From RYN-133 sp963708645 (GTDB lineage Bacteria; Actinomycetota; Actinomycetes; Mycobacteriales; Jatrophihabitantaceae), in the NCBI GenBank assembly GCA_963708645.1, contig CAVPTA010000003.1, positions 449,628 through 513,627 on the forward strand: DNA of 64,000 nucleotides. Direction: 5' to 3'. Positions 1 to 7,215 of this stretch are shown one piece after another; within the stretch, counting starts at the first letter, position 1; the number at the start of each line of letters is the position of its first letter. Below the pieces are notes generated by a model, which did no database searches, was not told the DNA's origin, and was given only the letters and a program-made list of their open reading frames with translations. The translations under genes and the position numbers were made by a program.

Positions 1-1
1 G

Positions 2-1318
2 ACTGGACCGACCGCCTATCAGCACGATCGGGTCGGGATGATCATCCGCGCCGACCGCGCGATCCCGATGGAAACCGCGTTCAACGAGTCGCGCATCTTC
101 CGCGAGACCGAACCCGACTGGGACGGCGATCTGCCGATCCGGCGCGAGGCAATCCCGATTCGCCTCGACGGGCCGAACCGCGATGTGTTCGCCGTGCTCG
201 GCAAGGACGCGAACCTGGCCAGCGTCCGTACCCCGTCGCAGCTGGAACTGGTGTACCTGCAAACGTCGGCGGACCTCTCGGCGATGGTGGCCGACGGGAC
301 CTTTCCCAATCCCGACGCGAGCGAGGAAGAGGGATCCGGGCCGCGCGTCGGCGACGGTGTGCTGCGCCTCGAGCCCGACGGCACCATCATCTACGCGAGC
401 CCGAACTCGCTATCGGCTTTCAGCCGGCTCGGGGTGTCCGGCACGGTCGTCGGCGAGCCGCTGCACGAACTGACCAGCGGAGTCGCCGACGACCCGTTCG
501 ACGCAAGCGATCTGGGTGAAGCGGTCGAGGCCGCGATCGACGGCGGGCAACCGGCGTCCATCGAGGTCGACGGTGGGGGAGCGACCGTACTGTTCCGTGC
601 GATCCCGCTGCGCCCACGTGGTGAGACACTCGGCGCGCTGTTGCTCATGCAGGACGTCACGGAGTTGCGCCGCCGCGATCGAGCACTGATGAGCAAGGAC
701 GCGACGATCCGCGAGATCCATCATCGGGTCAAGAACAACCTGCAGACCGTGGCGGCGTTGTTGCGCCTGCAGGCGCGCCGGGTTTCGGTGCCCGAGGCGC
801 GAGTTGCCCTCGAGGAGTCGATGCGCCGGGTCGCGTCCATCGCCCTCGTGCACGAGACGCTGTCGGTGTCAGTCGATGAGGAGGTCGACTTCGACCATGT
901 CGTCGACCGGCTGCTCGGCATGCTCCCCGACGTCATGGGCTCGACAGGACGGATCGAACTGCGCCGCGTCGGCACCTTCGGCGAACTGCCTGCCGAGGTG
1001 GCGACCGCATTGGTGCTCGTGCTGACCGAACTCGTCCAGAACGCGCTCGAGCACGCCTTCCCGGACGGGGCGAGCGGCTCGGTGCTGGTGAACGCGCAAC
1101 GGGACCGCGGCGGCCTCGAGCTACGGGTCGACGACGACGGTGCCGGTCTGCCCGAAGGCTTCGGCGACACGTCCGGCGAGCTCGGCCTGCAGATCGTGCG
1201 CACGCTGGTCGCCGGCGAGCTGGACGGCACGGTGACGCTGTCGCCGCGCGAGTCATCGCCGGGCACGTCGGCCGTCGTGTCGATGCCGCTGGTGCGCCGG
1301 GCGCGGGTCGGCGGCTAG
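2..1318 (+). CDS. pdtaS: PdtaS-like sensor histidine kinase (5' end cut by window edge)
   Basis: Cytosolic sensor kinase of the PdtaS type, which in mycobacteria phosphorylates the RNA-binding antiterminator PdtaR. The frame is open to the left edge, so the true start and the first part of the N-terminal GAF-like region are outside the window; about 438 residues are visible against roughly 500 in the family. A PAS-like segment lies in the middle. The HisKA_2 phosphoacceptor motif IREIHHRVKNNLQTV follows, then a HATPase_c domain with an N box (ELVQNALEHAF) and a G box (DDDGAGLPEG). It converges on whiB1 across a shared hairpin, an order seen in other actinobacteria. The PdtaR partner is not in the window. 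Family assignment is firm; orthology is inferred. Confidence 0.9.
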   Translation, partial: TGPTAYQHDRVGMIIRADRAIPMETAFNESRIFRETEPDWDGDLPIRREAIPIRLDGPNRDVFAVLGKDANLASVRTPSQLELVYLQTSADLSAMVADGTFPNPDASEEEGSGPRVGDGVLRLEPDGTIIYASPNSLSAFSRLGVSGTVVGEPLHELTSGVADDPFDASDLGEAVEAAIDGGQPASIEVDGGGATVLFRAIPLRPRGETLGALLLMQDVTELRRRDRALMSKDATIREIHHRVKNNLQTVAALLRLQARRVSVPEARVALEESMRRVASIALVHETLSVSVDEEVDFDHVVDRLLGMLPDVMGSTGRIELRRVGTFGELPAEVATALVLVLTELVQNALEHAFPDGASGSVLVNAQRDRGGLELRVDDDGAGLPEGFGDTSGELGLQIVRTLVAGELDGTVTLSPRESSPGTSAVVSMPLVRRARVGG

Positions 1319-1335
1319 GCCACCGCCCGGTCTGA

Positions 1336-1388
1336 GAAAGCAACGATGCCGGCCGTGAGATCACGACCGGCATCGACACGTTGCTTTC
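1336..1388. terminator. Bidirectional hairpin terminator between pdtaS and whiB1
   Basis: A long interrupted inverted repeat lies between two convergent stop codons. The outer arms GAAAGCAACG and CGTTGCTTTC enclose an inner near-perfect palindrome whose arms begin GATGCCGG and end CCGGCATC. The outer arms give a short A/T-rich tract on either strand. Structure and placement fit a shared intrinsic terminator. Confidence 0.75.
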
Positions 1389-1391
1389 GAG

Positions 1392-1643
1392 TCAGGCCAG
1401 ACGAGCCCTTGCGCGCGCATTGCGGCGCTTGAGCGCACGGCGTTCGTCCTCGGACAGACCGCCCCAGACACCCGCGTCCTGTCCGCTCTCCAGGGCCCAT
1501 GCAAGGCACTGCTGGATCACGGGGCACCGGCGGCAGACAGCCTTGGCCTGCTCGATCTGGAGCAGAGCGGGACCGGTGTTCCCGATAGGGAAGAACAGCT
1601 CGGGGTCCTCGTCACGGCAAATCGCGCGGTGACGCCAATCCAT
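1392..1643 (-). CDS. whiB1: WhiB1-type iron-sulfur transcriptional regulator
   Basis: An 83-residue Wbl protein that binds a [4Fe-4S] cluster and, as WhiB1 in mycobacteria, binds the sigma factor and DNA and responds to nitric oxide. Four cluster cysteines are visible at C9, C37, C40 and C46 in the C-x2-C-x5-C arrangement. The turn motif GVWGG and a basic tail (ALKRRNARARARLA) follow. The start MDWRHR is chosen over an upstream in-frame Met because it matches WhiB1 length and has a GAGGAG ribosome site. The 309 bp upstream hold no gene but carry a CRP-like site. Adjacency to pdtaS supports WhiB1 identity. Confidence 0.93.
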   Translation of the reverse strand: MDWRHRAICRDEDPELFFPIGNTGPALLQIEQAKAVCRRCPVIQQCLAWALESGQDAGVWGGLSEDERRALKRRNARARARLA

Positions 1644-1702
1644 CTTGTCTTTCTCCTCACGTCGTCGTAGTTGAACGGCATCGGCGCCGCTCCACCTACG
1701 CT

Positions 1703-1718
1703 TGTGAATCCTTTCACG
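1703..1718. promoter_or_regulatory. CRP-like binding site upstream of whiB1
   Basis: TGTGA-N6-TCACG lies about 67 bp upstream of the whiB1 start and matches 9 of 10 positions of the CRP consensus TGTGA-N6-TCACA. Mycobacterial whiB1 is known to be controlled by the CRP-family regulator, which supports the reading. The rest of the 1644-1952 gap shows no gene. Confidence 0.5.
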
Positions 1719-1952
1719 AGCGAGCTCAAGCTTCAAGCAAGACGACTCAGATGCAAGCCAGCTCACCTGGGGCCGTGCCGAGCCGCCGTGGGAAACGTCT
1801 CCTGCAGCCAGCGTGGTCGAAATCCGGGCGGGCGGCAAGTGCCAATTCATAGAGCTGGGCACGCTCTCATGTCATCGTTGACGGGCCAAAAGTACGCGCA
1901 CCGCCGCGATCGGTCGACCCCTGAACCCAACTAAATCGGACACTTCGCCGAC

Positions 1953-2885
1953 TCACACGAGGACGCTGACTGCCTTTGCGGCCGTCCGGAACACCAGTTT
2001 TTCCTGAGGACCGAGGAAGTCGCCGTCCACCTGAACCGGCGTGGGTTCGTCGGCAAGCACGGTCAACCCGTCCAGATCGTGCCCGGTGATGGCCGCGCGA
2101 CGCCCGATCCGTGGGTGTTTGCCCGACAACCTGGCCATGCCGAAGATGGCCCCGACCGTGCCCATCCGGCGCCGCGCGTACAGCCCCAGCCCGGTGTCGA
2201 AGTTGGTGTCCGGCGTGGGACGTAGCGGGCGGTTGCCGACATAGGTCCACGGATCGGTGTTCGTGACCACGGTCATGAAGATGTCGTCGTAGCGCGTGCC
2301 GTCGGGCAGCTCGACGTGCAGGCGCGGGTGGCGCCGGTCGGACTTGAAGAACTCGCGCACCCCGACCCGTGCGTAGAGCCCATGGCTGGACGTCTTGCCC
2401 TTGTTGCGCCACTTCTCGACGCCCGCGACGATGGCCGCGTCGAAGCCCATGCCGGCCGCGAAGATGAACCAGCGTTCGTCGGCGCCGAGGGCGACACAGC
2501 CGAGGCTGACCGGATGCCGCCTGCCGGTGCGCAGCGCTTCGAGCACCACGCCGGTGGCCTCGATCGGGGTCTGCGGCAGGCCGAGAGCGCGGGCGAAAAC
2601 GTTCGTCGACCCGGCCGGGACGACGCCGAGCGCCGGCACCTTGTCGTGCACGCCGTCGGTGAGCAGGCCGTTCACGACCTCGTTCACCGTGCCGTCGCCA
2701 CCGAAGGCCACGACGACGTCCGTCCCGTTGCGCATGGCGCGGCAGGCAAGAGCTGCAGCGTGACCCCGGTTGGCGGTCTCTTCGACGTCGAGTTCGGCGT
2801 CGCTGCCAAGGGCGTGGGTGAGCACGTCCCGCTCGCGCGAGGTGGTCGCCGTCGCGCGGGGATTCGACACGACCAGGACACGCAC
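1953..2885 (-). CDS. Diacylglycerol/lipid kinase family protein
   Basis: DagK/LCB5-type lipid kinase, expected to phosphorylate diacylglycerol or a related lipid with ATP at the membrane face. The N-terminus has the SNPRATATTSRERDVL nucleotide-site segment, followed by the hallmark GGDGTVNEVVNGL, and a C-terminal beta-sandwich typical of the fold. About 310 residues is normal. The GTG at 2885 gives the conserved MRVLVVSNP start and sits 8 nt after a TATTGT -10-like hexamer, suggesting a leaderless message; a TTG at 2897 is the alternative. It is transcribed toward whiB1, as in several actinobacteria, and diverges from a small membrane protein gene. Confidence 0.87.
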   Translation of the reverse strand: MRVLVVSNPRATATTSRERDVLTHALGSDAELDVEETANRGHAAALACRAMRNGTDVVVAFGGDGTVNEVVNGLLTDGVHDKVPALGVVPAGSTNVFARALGLPQTPIEATGVVLEALRTGRRHPVSLGCVALGADERWFIFAAGMGFDAAIVAGVEKWRNKGKTSSHGLYARVGVREFFKSDRRHPRLHVELPDGTRYDDIFMTVVTNTDPWTYVGNRPLRPTPDTNFDTGLGLYARRRMGTVGAIFGMARLSGKHPRIGRRAAITGHDLDGLTVLADEPTPVQVDGDFLGPQEKLVFRTAAKAVSVLV

Positions 2886-2921
2886 GAGGTCGAACAATAC
2901 CGATCGCCTAACGTTGGCCGG

Positions 2922-3326
2922 GTGGACAGAGCGAGTCTCGTGGCCGTGCCCGGCCCGTTACGTGCCGCGGCCGCGGTCATCGGGCTCGAGGCGCTGGCCC
3001 TGGTCGGCGCGGCTGTCGTCCTGGTCGTGAAGACGGTGACCGGTTCGCCGGAGCACGTCTGGGGAGCGTTGCTCGGTGCCGCGCTGGCCCTCGTGGGCGC
3101 CGCCGTGCTCGCCGCCGGCGCACGAGCACTCCTGCTGCTTCGTCCCGCCGCCCGCTCGCCGATCGTGGTGCTGCAACTGCTCGCGTTGCCGGTGTCGTAC
3201 AGCTTGTGGTTCCAGGCCGGCCGCGCCGAGTACGGCGCGCCGATCATGCTGGCCGCCCTCGCCGTGCTGTTCCTGCTGTTCACCCCGCCCGCCCGCGAGG
3301 CCCTGGACCGCGAAGTCTCCCGTTGA
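2922..3326 (+). CDS. Small integral membrane protein, unknown function
   Basis: A 134-residue protein with four predicted membrane segments, rich in Ala, Leu and Val, and an Arg-rich loop before the third. No catalytic motif is seen and the family is not recognised. The start is a GTG giving VDRASLVAVPGP; no clear ribosome site precedes it and only 36 bp separate it from the divergent lipid kinase start. Its stop codon lies inside the left arm of a ~50 bp palindrome shared with the downstream convergent gene. Confidence 0.7.
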   Translation: MDRASLVAVPGPLRAAAAVIGLEALALVGAAVVLVVKTVTGSPEHVWGALLGAALALVGAAVLAAGARALLLLRPAARSPIVVLQLLALPVSYSLWFQAGRAEYGAPIMLAALAVLFLLFTPPAREALDREVSR

Positions 3327-3375
3327 TCAAAGTATCGATTTGGTCGATTACCGACCTGATCGATACTTCGATCAA
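3323..3375. repeat. Palindromic repeat, copy 1
   Basis: An inverted repeat of about 24 bp arms with a short centre (left arm begins TTGATCAAAGTATCGATTTG, right arm ends ATCGATACTTCGATCAA). Stop codons of both convergent genes lie in its arms. A second copy with about 46 of 52 matching positions lies at 4452-4502. It could act as a bidirectional terminator, but there is no T tail, and the repetition of the same sequence suggests a dispersed element. Confidence 0.8.
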
Positions 3376-4391
3376 GACCGTCGGACGAGCACCAGGGGCT
3401 GCGGCTCATCGCCGATCGGCCTACGAATCCCGCGCCCGTTCGCAACTGGGACGCCGAGGTCAAGCGCGCGCGTGTTCAACCACTGGCACACGTCGGGAAT
3501 GAAGCAACTTCGACCGACCTCGCGCGGCGGATAGTGCGTAACCGTCAGCCCCCACCGAGTGAGCTCATTGTGTCGGCGCAGCGTCGCCTCCCAGTCGGCT
3601 TGGGAGAAGTGGAACTCGCGGCTGTCGATCTCGAGCGCCGCGCGCAGCTCACGCCACAGCACGTCCACGACACGCAGCAGGGTTCCGTTCTGATCGACGA
3701 TCGGCACGTTCAGTTCGAAGGGCGGCACCGGTCCACGTGCCAGTTTCCTCGCCGCGGTGGCCTCCGCGGCAGATCTCGCACCATCACGCAGATCGCCCAG
3801 CGCGATGCGCAGGAGCTTGCTTCGGTTGCGTGGGCCGGTTTCGTATTCGGCAAGCAGTTGCGCCACCGTGCACCGGCCGCGCTGGACGGCACCGCCGAGC
3901 AGCGCACGCACCGAGCCGAGGTCGGAGCAGTCGAGCGCAGTGTCGGAGACGGCGCGCGGAAGCATCACCAGCGGCGTCAACTCCATCGGCGCGCCGATTG
4001 GCTGGAACCGTCGCTGGAATTCGCGCTCCGTTCGACGGACTCGCACCCCGCCGACGACTCGGTTCATCGAGTTGCGAGAGAGCACGACGACGAGATCATT
4101 CGGGGGCGTGCGATCACCGATGCCGCGCGCACGCGCCGCGTCCCAGCCGGTGACGGCAGCTCCGCGACCGGCTAGGGCGACCCCGACGTCGGCCCAATCT
4201 GCTCGCGTGGGTTCGTCCGGCCGGGTCAGCACTGTCCCCGCAGCCAGGTGCTGCCATCGACCGCGGCTGAGCTCGGTACGAAGCTCGCGCCGCGACACTT
4301 CGAAGTGCTCCATCAATCGTGGCGTGAGCACGCGCGGGAGTTCGCTCGGTTGCAATCGCATCCACCGACGCTCGACGCCGGCGGTGCCCAA
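3372..4391 (-). CDS. AbiEi/DUF559-like protein with Vsr-type nuclease fold
   Basis: A 339-residue protein. The N-terminal third resembles the AbiEi-type winged-helix domain (VSRRELRTELSRGRWQHLAAGTVLT). The C-terminus resembles the DUF559/very-short-patch endonuclease fold: VVDVLWRELRAALEIDSREF supplies the usual acidic residues, followed by W..TLRRHNELTRWGLTV. This architecture is common in actinobacteria and is often annotated as an antitoxin-like or endonuclease-domain protein; substrate and role are unknown. No toxin partner gene adjoins it. Two copies of one palindrome bracket it inside an otherwise conserved chromosomal block, which suggests acquisition as a unit. Confidence 0.72.
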   Translation of the reverse strand: MGTAGVERRWMRLQPSELPRVLTPRLMEHFEVSRRELRTELSRGRWQHLAAGTVLTRPDEPTRADWADVGVALAGRGAAVTGWDAARARGIGDRTPPNDLVVVLSRNSMNRVVGGVRVRRTEREFQRRFQPIGAPMELTPLVMLPRAVSDTALDCSDLGSVRALLGGAVQRGRCTVAQLLAEYETGPRNRSKLLRIALGDLRDGARSAAEATAARKLARGPVPPFELNVPIVDQNGTLLRVVDVLWRELRAALEIDSREFHFSQADWEATLRRHNELTRWGLTVTHYPPREVGRSCFIPDVCQWLNTRALDLGVPVANGRGIRRPIGDEPQPLVLVRRS

Positions 4392-4451
4392 TCGCGGCCG
4401 AATCTGCGTTCTGTGGACGCAGGGTCGGCTTGTGGATGGTGCACTTGCCCT

Positions 4452-4502
4452 TGATCCAAGTATCGATTTGGCCGGATTCCGACCGGATCGATACTTGGAT
4501 CA
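4452..4502. repeat. Palindromic repeat, copy 2
   Basis: Second copy of the palindrome at 3323-3375. Outer arms TGATCCAAGTATCGAT and ATCGATACTTGGATCA pair perfectly, including a C-G pair where copy 1 has a mismatch. It sits just after the sigma factor stop codon (4505) and upstream of the nuclease gene start (4391). Confidence 0.8.
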
Positions 4503-4504
4503 CG

Positions 4505-5302
4505 CTATTTCTTGGGCTCGGGTTCCGGGGCGCCGAGGCTGGCGCGCATCTTCTTCAGGCCCCGGGCGACCAGGCGCGAGACCTGCATCTGCGAGACGCC
4601 GACGAGCGCGGCGATCTCGGTCTGGGTCTTGTTCGCGACAAAGCGCAGCAGCAGGATCTCTCGCTCGGCCTCGGGCAGTTGGCTGATCACGTCGCGCAGC
4701 ACGGCACGTTGCTCGACCTGCTCGAACCCCTCGTCGACCATGCCGAGCATCGGGTGCTCCGGCACGGTCTCGCCGGGCGGGGCGAGCACGTCCAGCGGAA
4801 CGCCCGAGTACGCGCGGGCAGCATCGAGTGCCTCGATCACCACGTCCTCGGGGACATCGATGCGCTGCGACAACTCGCGCACGGTCGGTGCGCGCCCGAG
4901 TTCCTGCGACAGGTCGGCGCGGGCGGCATTGAGGGTCGTCTGCAGTTCCTGCGCCCGGCGCGGGACGTGGATCAGCCAGCCGGTGTCGCGGAAATGGCGC
5001 TTGAGCTCGCCGAGAATCGTCGGCGTCGCGTAGGTCGAGAATTCCAGGCCGCGGGACGGGTCGAAGCGGTCGATCGCCTTGATCAGGCCGATCGAGCCGA
5101 CTTGCACGAGGTCGTTCATCGGCTCGTTGCGGCCGGAGAACCGCCGGGCCAGGTAGACGACAAGGGGCATGTGCAACTCGACCAGCCGATCGCGCAGTGT
5201 GCGGCGCCGCGGGTCGCCCTCGTCGAGCGAGTGCAACTCGGCGAGTAATTGGCCGGCCGGGGGTCCCTCGCGCTCGTCAGCCGTTGATGCGGGCCTGCTC
5301 AC
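4505..5302 (-). CDS. SigF/SigB-family (group 3) RNA polymerase sigma factor
   Basis: A 265-residue alternative sigma factor for stress or developmental promoters. Region 2 is clear (DLVQVGSIGLIKAIDRFDP then FSTYATPTILGELKRHFRD). Region 3 contains APTVRELSQRIDVPEDVV, and region 4 has the helix-turn-helix KTQTEIAALVGVSQMQVSRL. The GTG start overlaps the anti-sigma stop (GTGA), implying translational coupling and co-regulation by its neighbour. It ends the sodN-phosphatase-anti-sigma-sigma gene string. Which SigF/SigB paralogue it is cannot be told. Confidence 0.92.
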   Translation of the reverse strand: MSRPASTADEREGPPAGQLLAELHSLDEGDPRRRTLRDRLVELHMPLVVYLARRFSGRNEPMNDLVQVGSIGLIKAIDRFDPSRGLEFSTYATPTILGELKRHFRDTGWLIHVPRRAQELQTTLNAARADLSQELGRAPTVRELSQRIDVPEDVVIEALDAARAYSGVPLDVLAPPGETVPEHPMLGMVDEGFEQVEQRAVLRDVISQLPEAEREILLLRFVANKTQTEIAALVGVSQMQVSRLVARGLKKMRASLGAPEPEPKK

Positions 5303-5742
5303 GCCGGTGCAGTCTCTCGCCGCTTGGTGACAGTGATCGACAGGGTCCCGGCGTCACCGGTGACCTCGACGTCGGAGGCCAACGCCGAAAGCACGCTCCA
5401 GGCGAAGCCGCTCCGGTCGGGGCTGGCAGTGTCGGCGTCCGGCGCATGCACCGAGGTCGTCACCGTCAAGCAGCCCACTTCCAGTTCGAAGTGCGCGGAC
5501 AGGGTCGTGCCCGGTTGCGCGTGGGGGAGCAGCAGCGCGCAGGCCTCATCGACTGCCAACCCAAGATCGTCGATGTCGTCGACGGTCAGGTCGCACCGCG
5601 CGGCGAGGCTGGTTGCGGTCAGGCGCAGGGTGGCGACGTACGCGCCGTTGGCCGGAACACTGATGTCCACGGCGTCCTGATGCACGTCGGCGACGGGCAC
5701 GCCGAAGATGTCACTGATGTCGTCGCGGTCAGGATCACTCAC
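5299..5742 (-). CDS. RsbW-like anti-sigma factor (GHKL ATP-binding protein)
   Basis: A 147-residue ATP-binding protein expected to hold the adjacent sigma factor. The GHKL N-box helix is recognisable (LGLAVDEACALLL) but lacks the Asn typical of active kinases, as in mycobacterial UsfX-type proteins; sequestration may therefore not involve strong kinase activity. The GTG start at 5742 is set by a GAGGAGGAC ribosome site. It overlaps the phosphatase gene upstream by 8 bp and the sigma gene downstream by 4 bp. No anti-anti-sigma gene adjoins it; a lone STAS gene sits at 30.4 kb. Confidence 0.85.
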   Translation of the reverse strand: MSDPDRDDISDIFGVPVADVHQDAVDISVPANGAYVATLRLTATSLAARCDLTVDDIDDLGLAVDEACALLLPHAQPGTTLSAHFELEVGCLTVTTSVHAPDADTASPDRSGFAWSVLSALASDVEVTGDAGTLSITVTKRRETAPA

Positions 5743-6352
5743 CGAAGTCCTCCTCGGAGGCGGGGTTGGGTCGATTCCAATGCACGATGACGGGAACGCC
5801 TTTCTGGGCACCGAGCACACTGGGAGCAGCTTCGTCGAGCAAGAGACTCGCTCCTCCCTGCACGGGCAACCCGATCCATCGCGCCCCCAGCACCCGGCTG
5901 ATGTGTCCGTGCGCAACGAGCACGACCGGCCCATCGGGTAACGACTTCGCTGCAGCGGTGAGTACACGATCGGCTCGCTGTCGAACCGCGTCGATACTCT
6001 CACCTCCCGCTGCGCCGTGCGTGAAGATGGTCCAGCCGGGGACGCTCTGCTGGATCTGCGGGGTGGTGAGCCCCTCGTAGTCGCCGTAGTCCCACTCGGC
6101 CAGGTCGTCGTCAATCGCGTCGACGCGCAGCCCGCTGAGCTCGGCCGTCTGGAGCGCCCTCGTTCGCGGACTGCACAGCACCCGGGCCGGGTTGAGCCGT
6201 GCGAGCAACGGCGCGAGCGCGCGCGCTTCGTCCTCACCGTGCTCGGTGAGCGGGATGTCGGTGCGCCCGGTGTGCTTGCCGTCGCGGCTCCACTCGGTCT
6301 GCCCGTGCCGGACGAGCCAGAGCGCAGCACCGTCGTCGACCTGTGTCGGCAT
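5735..6352 (-). CDS. Histidine phosphatase family protein
   Basis: A 205-residue phosphoglycerate-mutase-like phosphatase. The catalytic RHGQTEW lies near the N-terminus (about residue 16), with PLTEHGEDEA, CSPRTRALQTA, EWDYGDYEGLT and the second catalytic His in VAHGHISRVL. Such actinobacterial proteins act as broad acid phosphatases; no specific substrate is evident. The start MPTQVDDG is chosen because the RHG motif then lies at the usual distance. No ribosome site is seen, because a strong hairpin ends 3 bp upstream. It is followed by the overlapping anti-sigma gene. Confidence 0.85.
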   Translation of the reverse strand: MPTQVDDGAALWLVRHGQTEWSRDGKHTGRTDIPLTEHGEDEARALAPLLARLNPARVLCSPRTRALQTAELSGLRVDAIDDDLAEWDYGDYEGLTTPQIQQSVPGWTIFTHGAAGGESIDAVRQRADRVLTAAAKSLPDGPVVLVAHGHISRVLGARWIGLPVQGGASLLLDEAAPSVLGAQKGVPVIVHWNRPNPASEEDFGE

Positions 6353-6355
6353 CAC

Positions 6356-6385
6356 GAAGGCCGGCCCCGCATGGGAGCCGGCCTT
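6356..6385 (-). terminator. Hairpin between sodN and the phosphatase gene
   Basis: Perfect 10 bp arms GAAGGCCGGC and GCCGGCCTTC surround a 10-nt loop, 24 bp after the sodN stop and 3 bp before the next start codon. It can terminate or attenuate sodN transcripts before the sigma factor genes. Confidence 0.65.
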
Positions 6386-6408
6386 CGCGTCGTCATCTGC
6401 CACCGTGG

Positions 6409-6807
6409 TCAGGCAGCTTTCTTCGTCTCCCAGAAGATCGTGTCGATCTCCTTGATGAGGTCGAGAAGCTCGTCGCCCTTGGCCGGGTCGACCTCGCCCT
6501 TGCCGCCGGCCGCACCAGCAGCCTTCGTGGCCTTGTTGAACAGCTCGTGCAGCTGCGGGTACTTCTCGAAGTGCGGCGGCTTGAAGTAGTCGGTCCAGAG
6601 CACCCACAGGTGATGCTTGACCAGTTCGGCGCGCTGCTCCTTGATGATCAGCGCGCGCGTGCGGAACACCTGGTCGTCGTTGCCCTGGTACTTCTCCATG
6701 ATCGCCTTGACCGACTCGGCTTCGATGCGAGCCTGCGCCGGGTCGTAGACGCCGCACGGCAGATCGCAGTGTGCCTGTGCAGTCGTGATCGGGCGGAAAA
6801 GACGCAT
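6409..6807 (-). CDS. sodN: Nickel superoxide dismutase
   Basis: Cytosolic NiSOD, which disproportionates superoxide. After a 13-residue leader, the mature protein begins with the nickel hook HCDLPCGVYDP, which supplies the His1, Cys2 and Cys6 ligands. The rest matches Streptomyces SodN throughout (AQARIEAESVKA, KEQRAELVKHH, DYFKPPHFEKYP, IDTIFWETKKA). A GAGAGG ribosome site precedes the ATG. The leader must be removed by SodX, encoded divergently 48 bp away. A nickel transporter gene with a Nur-like box lies at 49.3 kb. Confidence 0.97.
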   Translation of the reverse strand: MRLFRPITTAQAHCDLPCGVYDPAQARIEAESVKAIMEKYQGNDDQVFRTRALIIKEQRAELVKHHLWVLWTDYFKPPHFEKYPQLHELFNKATKAAGAAGGKGEVDPAKGDELLDLIKEIDTIFWETKKAA

Positions 6808-6819
6808 TCGTGGACCTCT

Positions 6820-6838
6820 CTGATCGAGTCTCGATTAG
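6820..6838. promoter_or_regulatory. Palindrome in the sodN-sodX divergent promoter
   Basis: CTGATCGAG-T-CTCGATTAG is a 9-1-9 inverted repeat with one mismatch, placed centrally in the 48 bp between sodN and sodX. It is a candidate operator for a dimeric regulator. It does not match the Nur consensus seen elsewhere in the window. Confidence 0.35.
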
Positions 6839-6855
6839 GGCTTGGCTGTCCTGAA

Positions 6856-7215
6856 ATGGACCCTACTCCCGGCCAGCTGCGCGCATCGGGGCACTATCGA
6901 TGCGTGCTCCCGTGGCAGCTGGTGCGCGTGAGCGGACCGTCGATGACGCCGGCGCTGCGTGATGGCGACCTCGTCGTCGTGCGGCACGGTGCGAAGGTGC
7001 GTCCGGGTGACATCGTGCTGGCGCGGTTCCGATCGATGCCTGACCTGCTCGTGCTCAAACGCGCCGCACACCCGCACGAGGACGGCTGGTGGCTCGCGTC
7101 CGAGAACCCCTACGCCGGCGGAGACAGCAAGTCCCATGGCGTGGCAGACGTCGAGGCCCGCGTGGTCGTCCGATTTCCACGCGGGCCCCGACGATTACGA
7201 CTGCGCAGACCTTAG
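6856..7215 (+). CDS. sodX: Nickel-type superoxide dismutase maturation protease SodX
   Basis: A signal-peptidase-like (S26) serine protease that trims the SodN leader to expose the nickel-binding N-terminal His. The Ser/Lys dyad is visible: Ser29 in VSGPSMTPAL and Lys68 in LVLKRA. It has no membrane anchor, which is usual for SodX, and is 119 residues long. The ATG at 6856 is chosen; start evidence is weak and a leaderless message is possible. Divergent pairing with sodN confirms the role. Confidence 0.92.
   Translation: MDPTPGQLRASGHYRCVLPWQLVRVSGPSMTPALRDGDLVVVRHGAKVRPGDIVLARFRSMPDLLVLKRAAHPHEDGWWLASENPYAGGDSKSHGVADVEARVVVRFPRGPRRLRLRRP

Noticed and set aside
3372..4391. AbiEi/AbiEii toxin-antitoxin pair
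   Set aside because: Only the AbiEi-like N-terminal domain is seen; no AbiEii nucleotidyltransferase-like toxin gene adjoins it.
6820..6838. Nur box at sodN
   Set aside because: The inverted repeat does not contain TTGC direct half-sites; Nur represses the iron enzyme and nickel uptake rather than sodN in Streptomyces.
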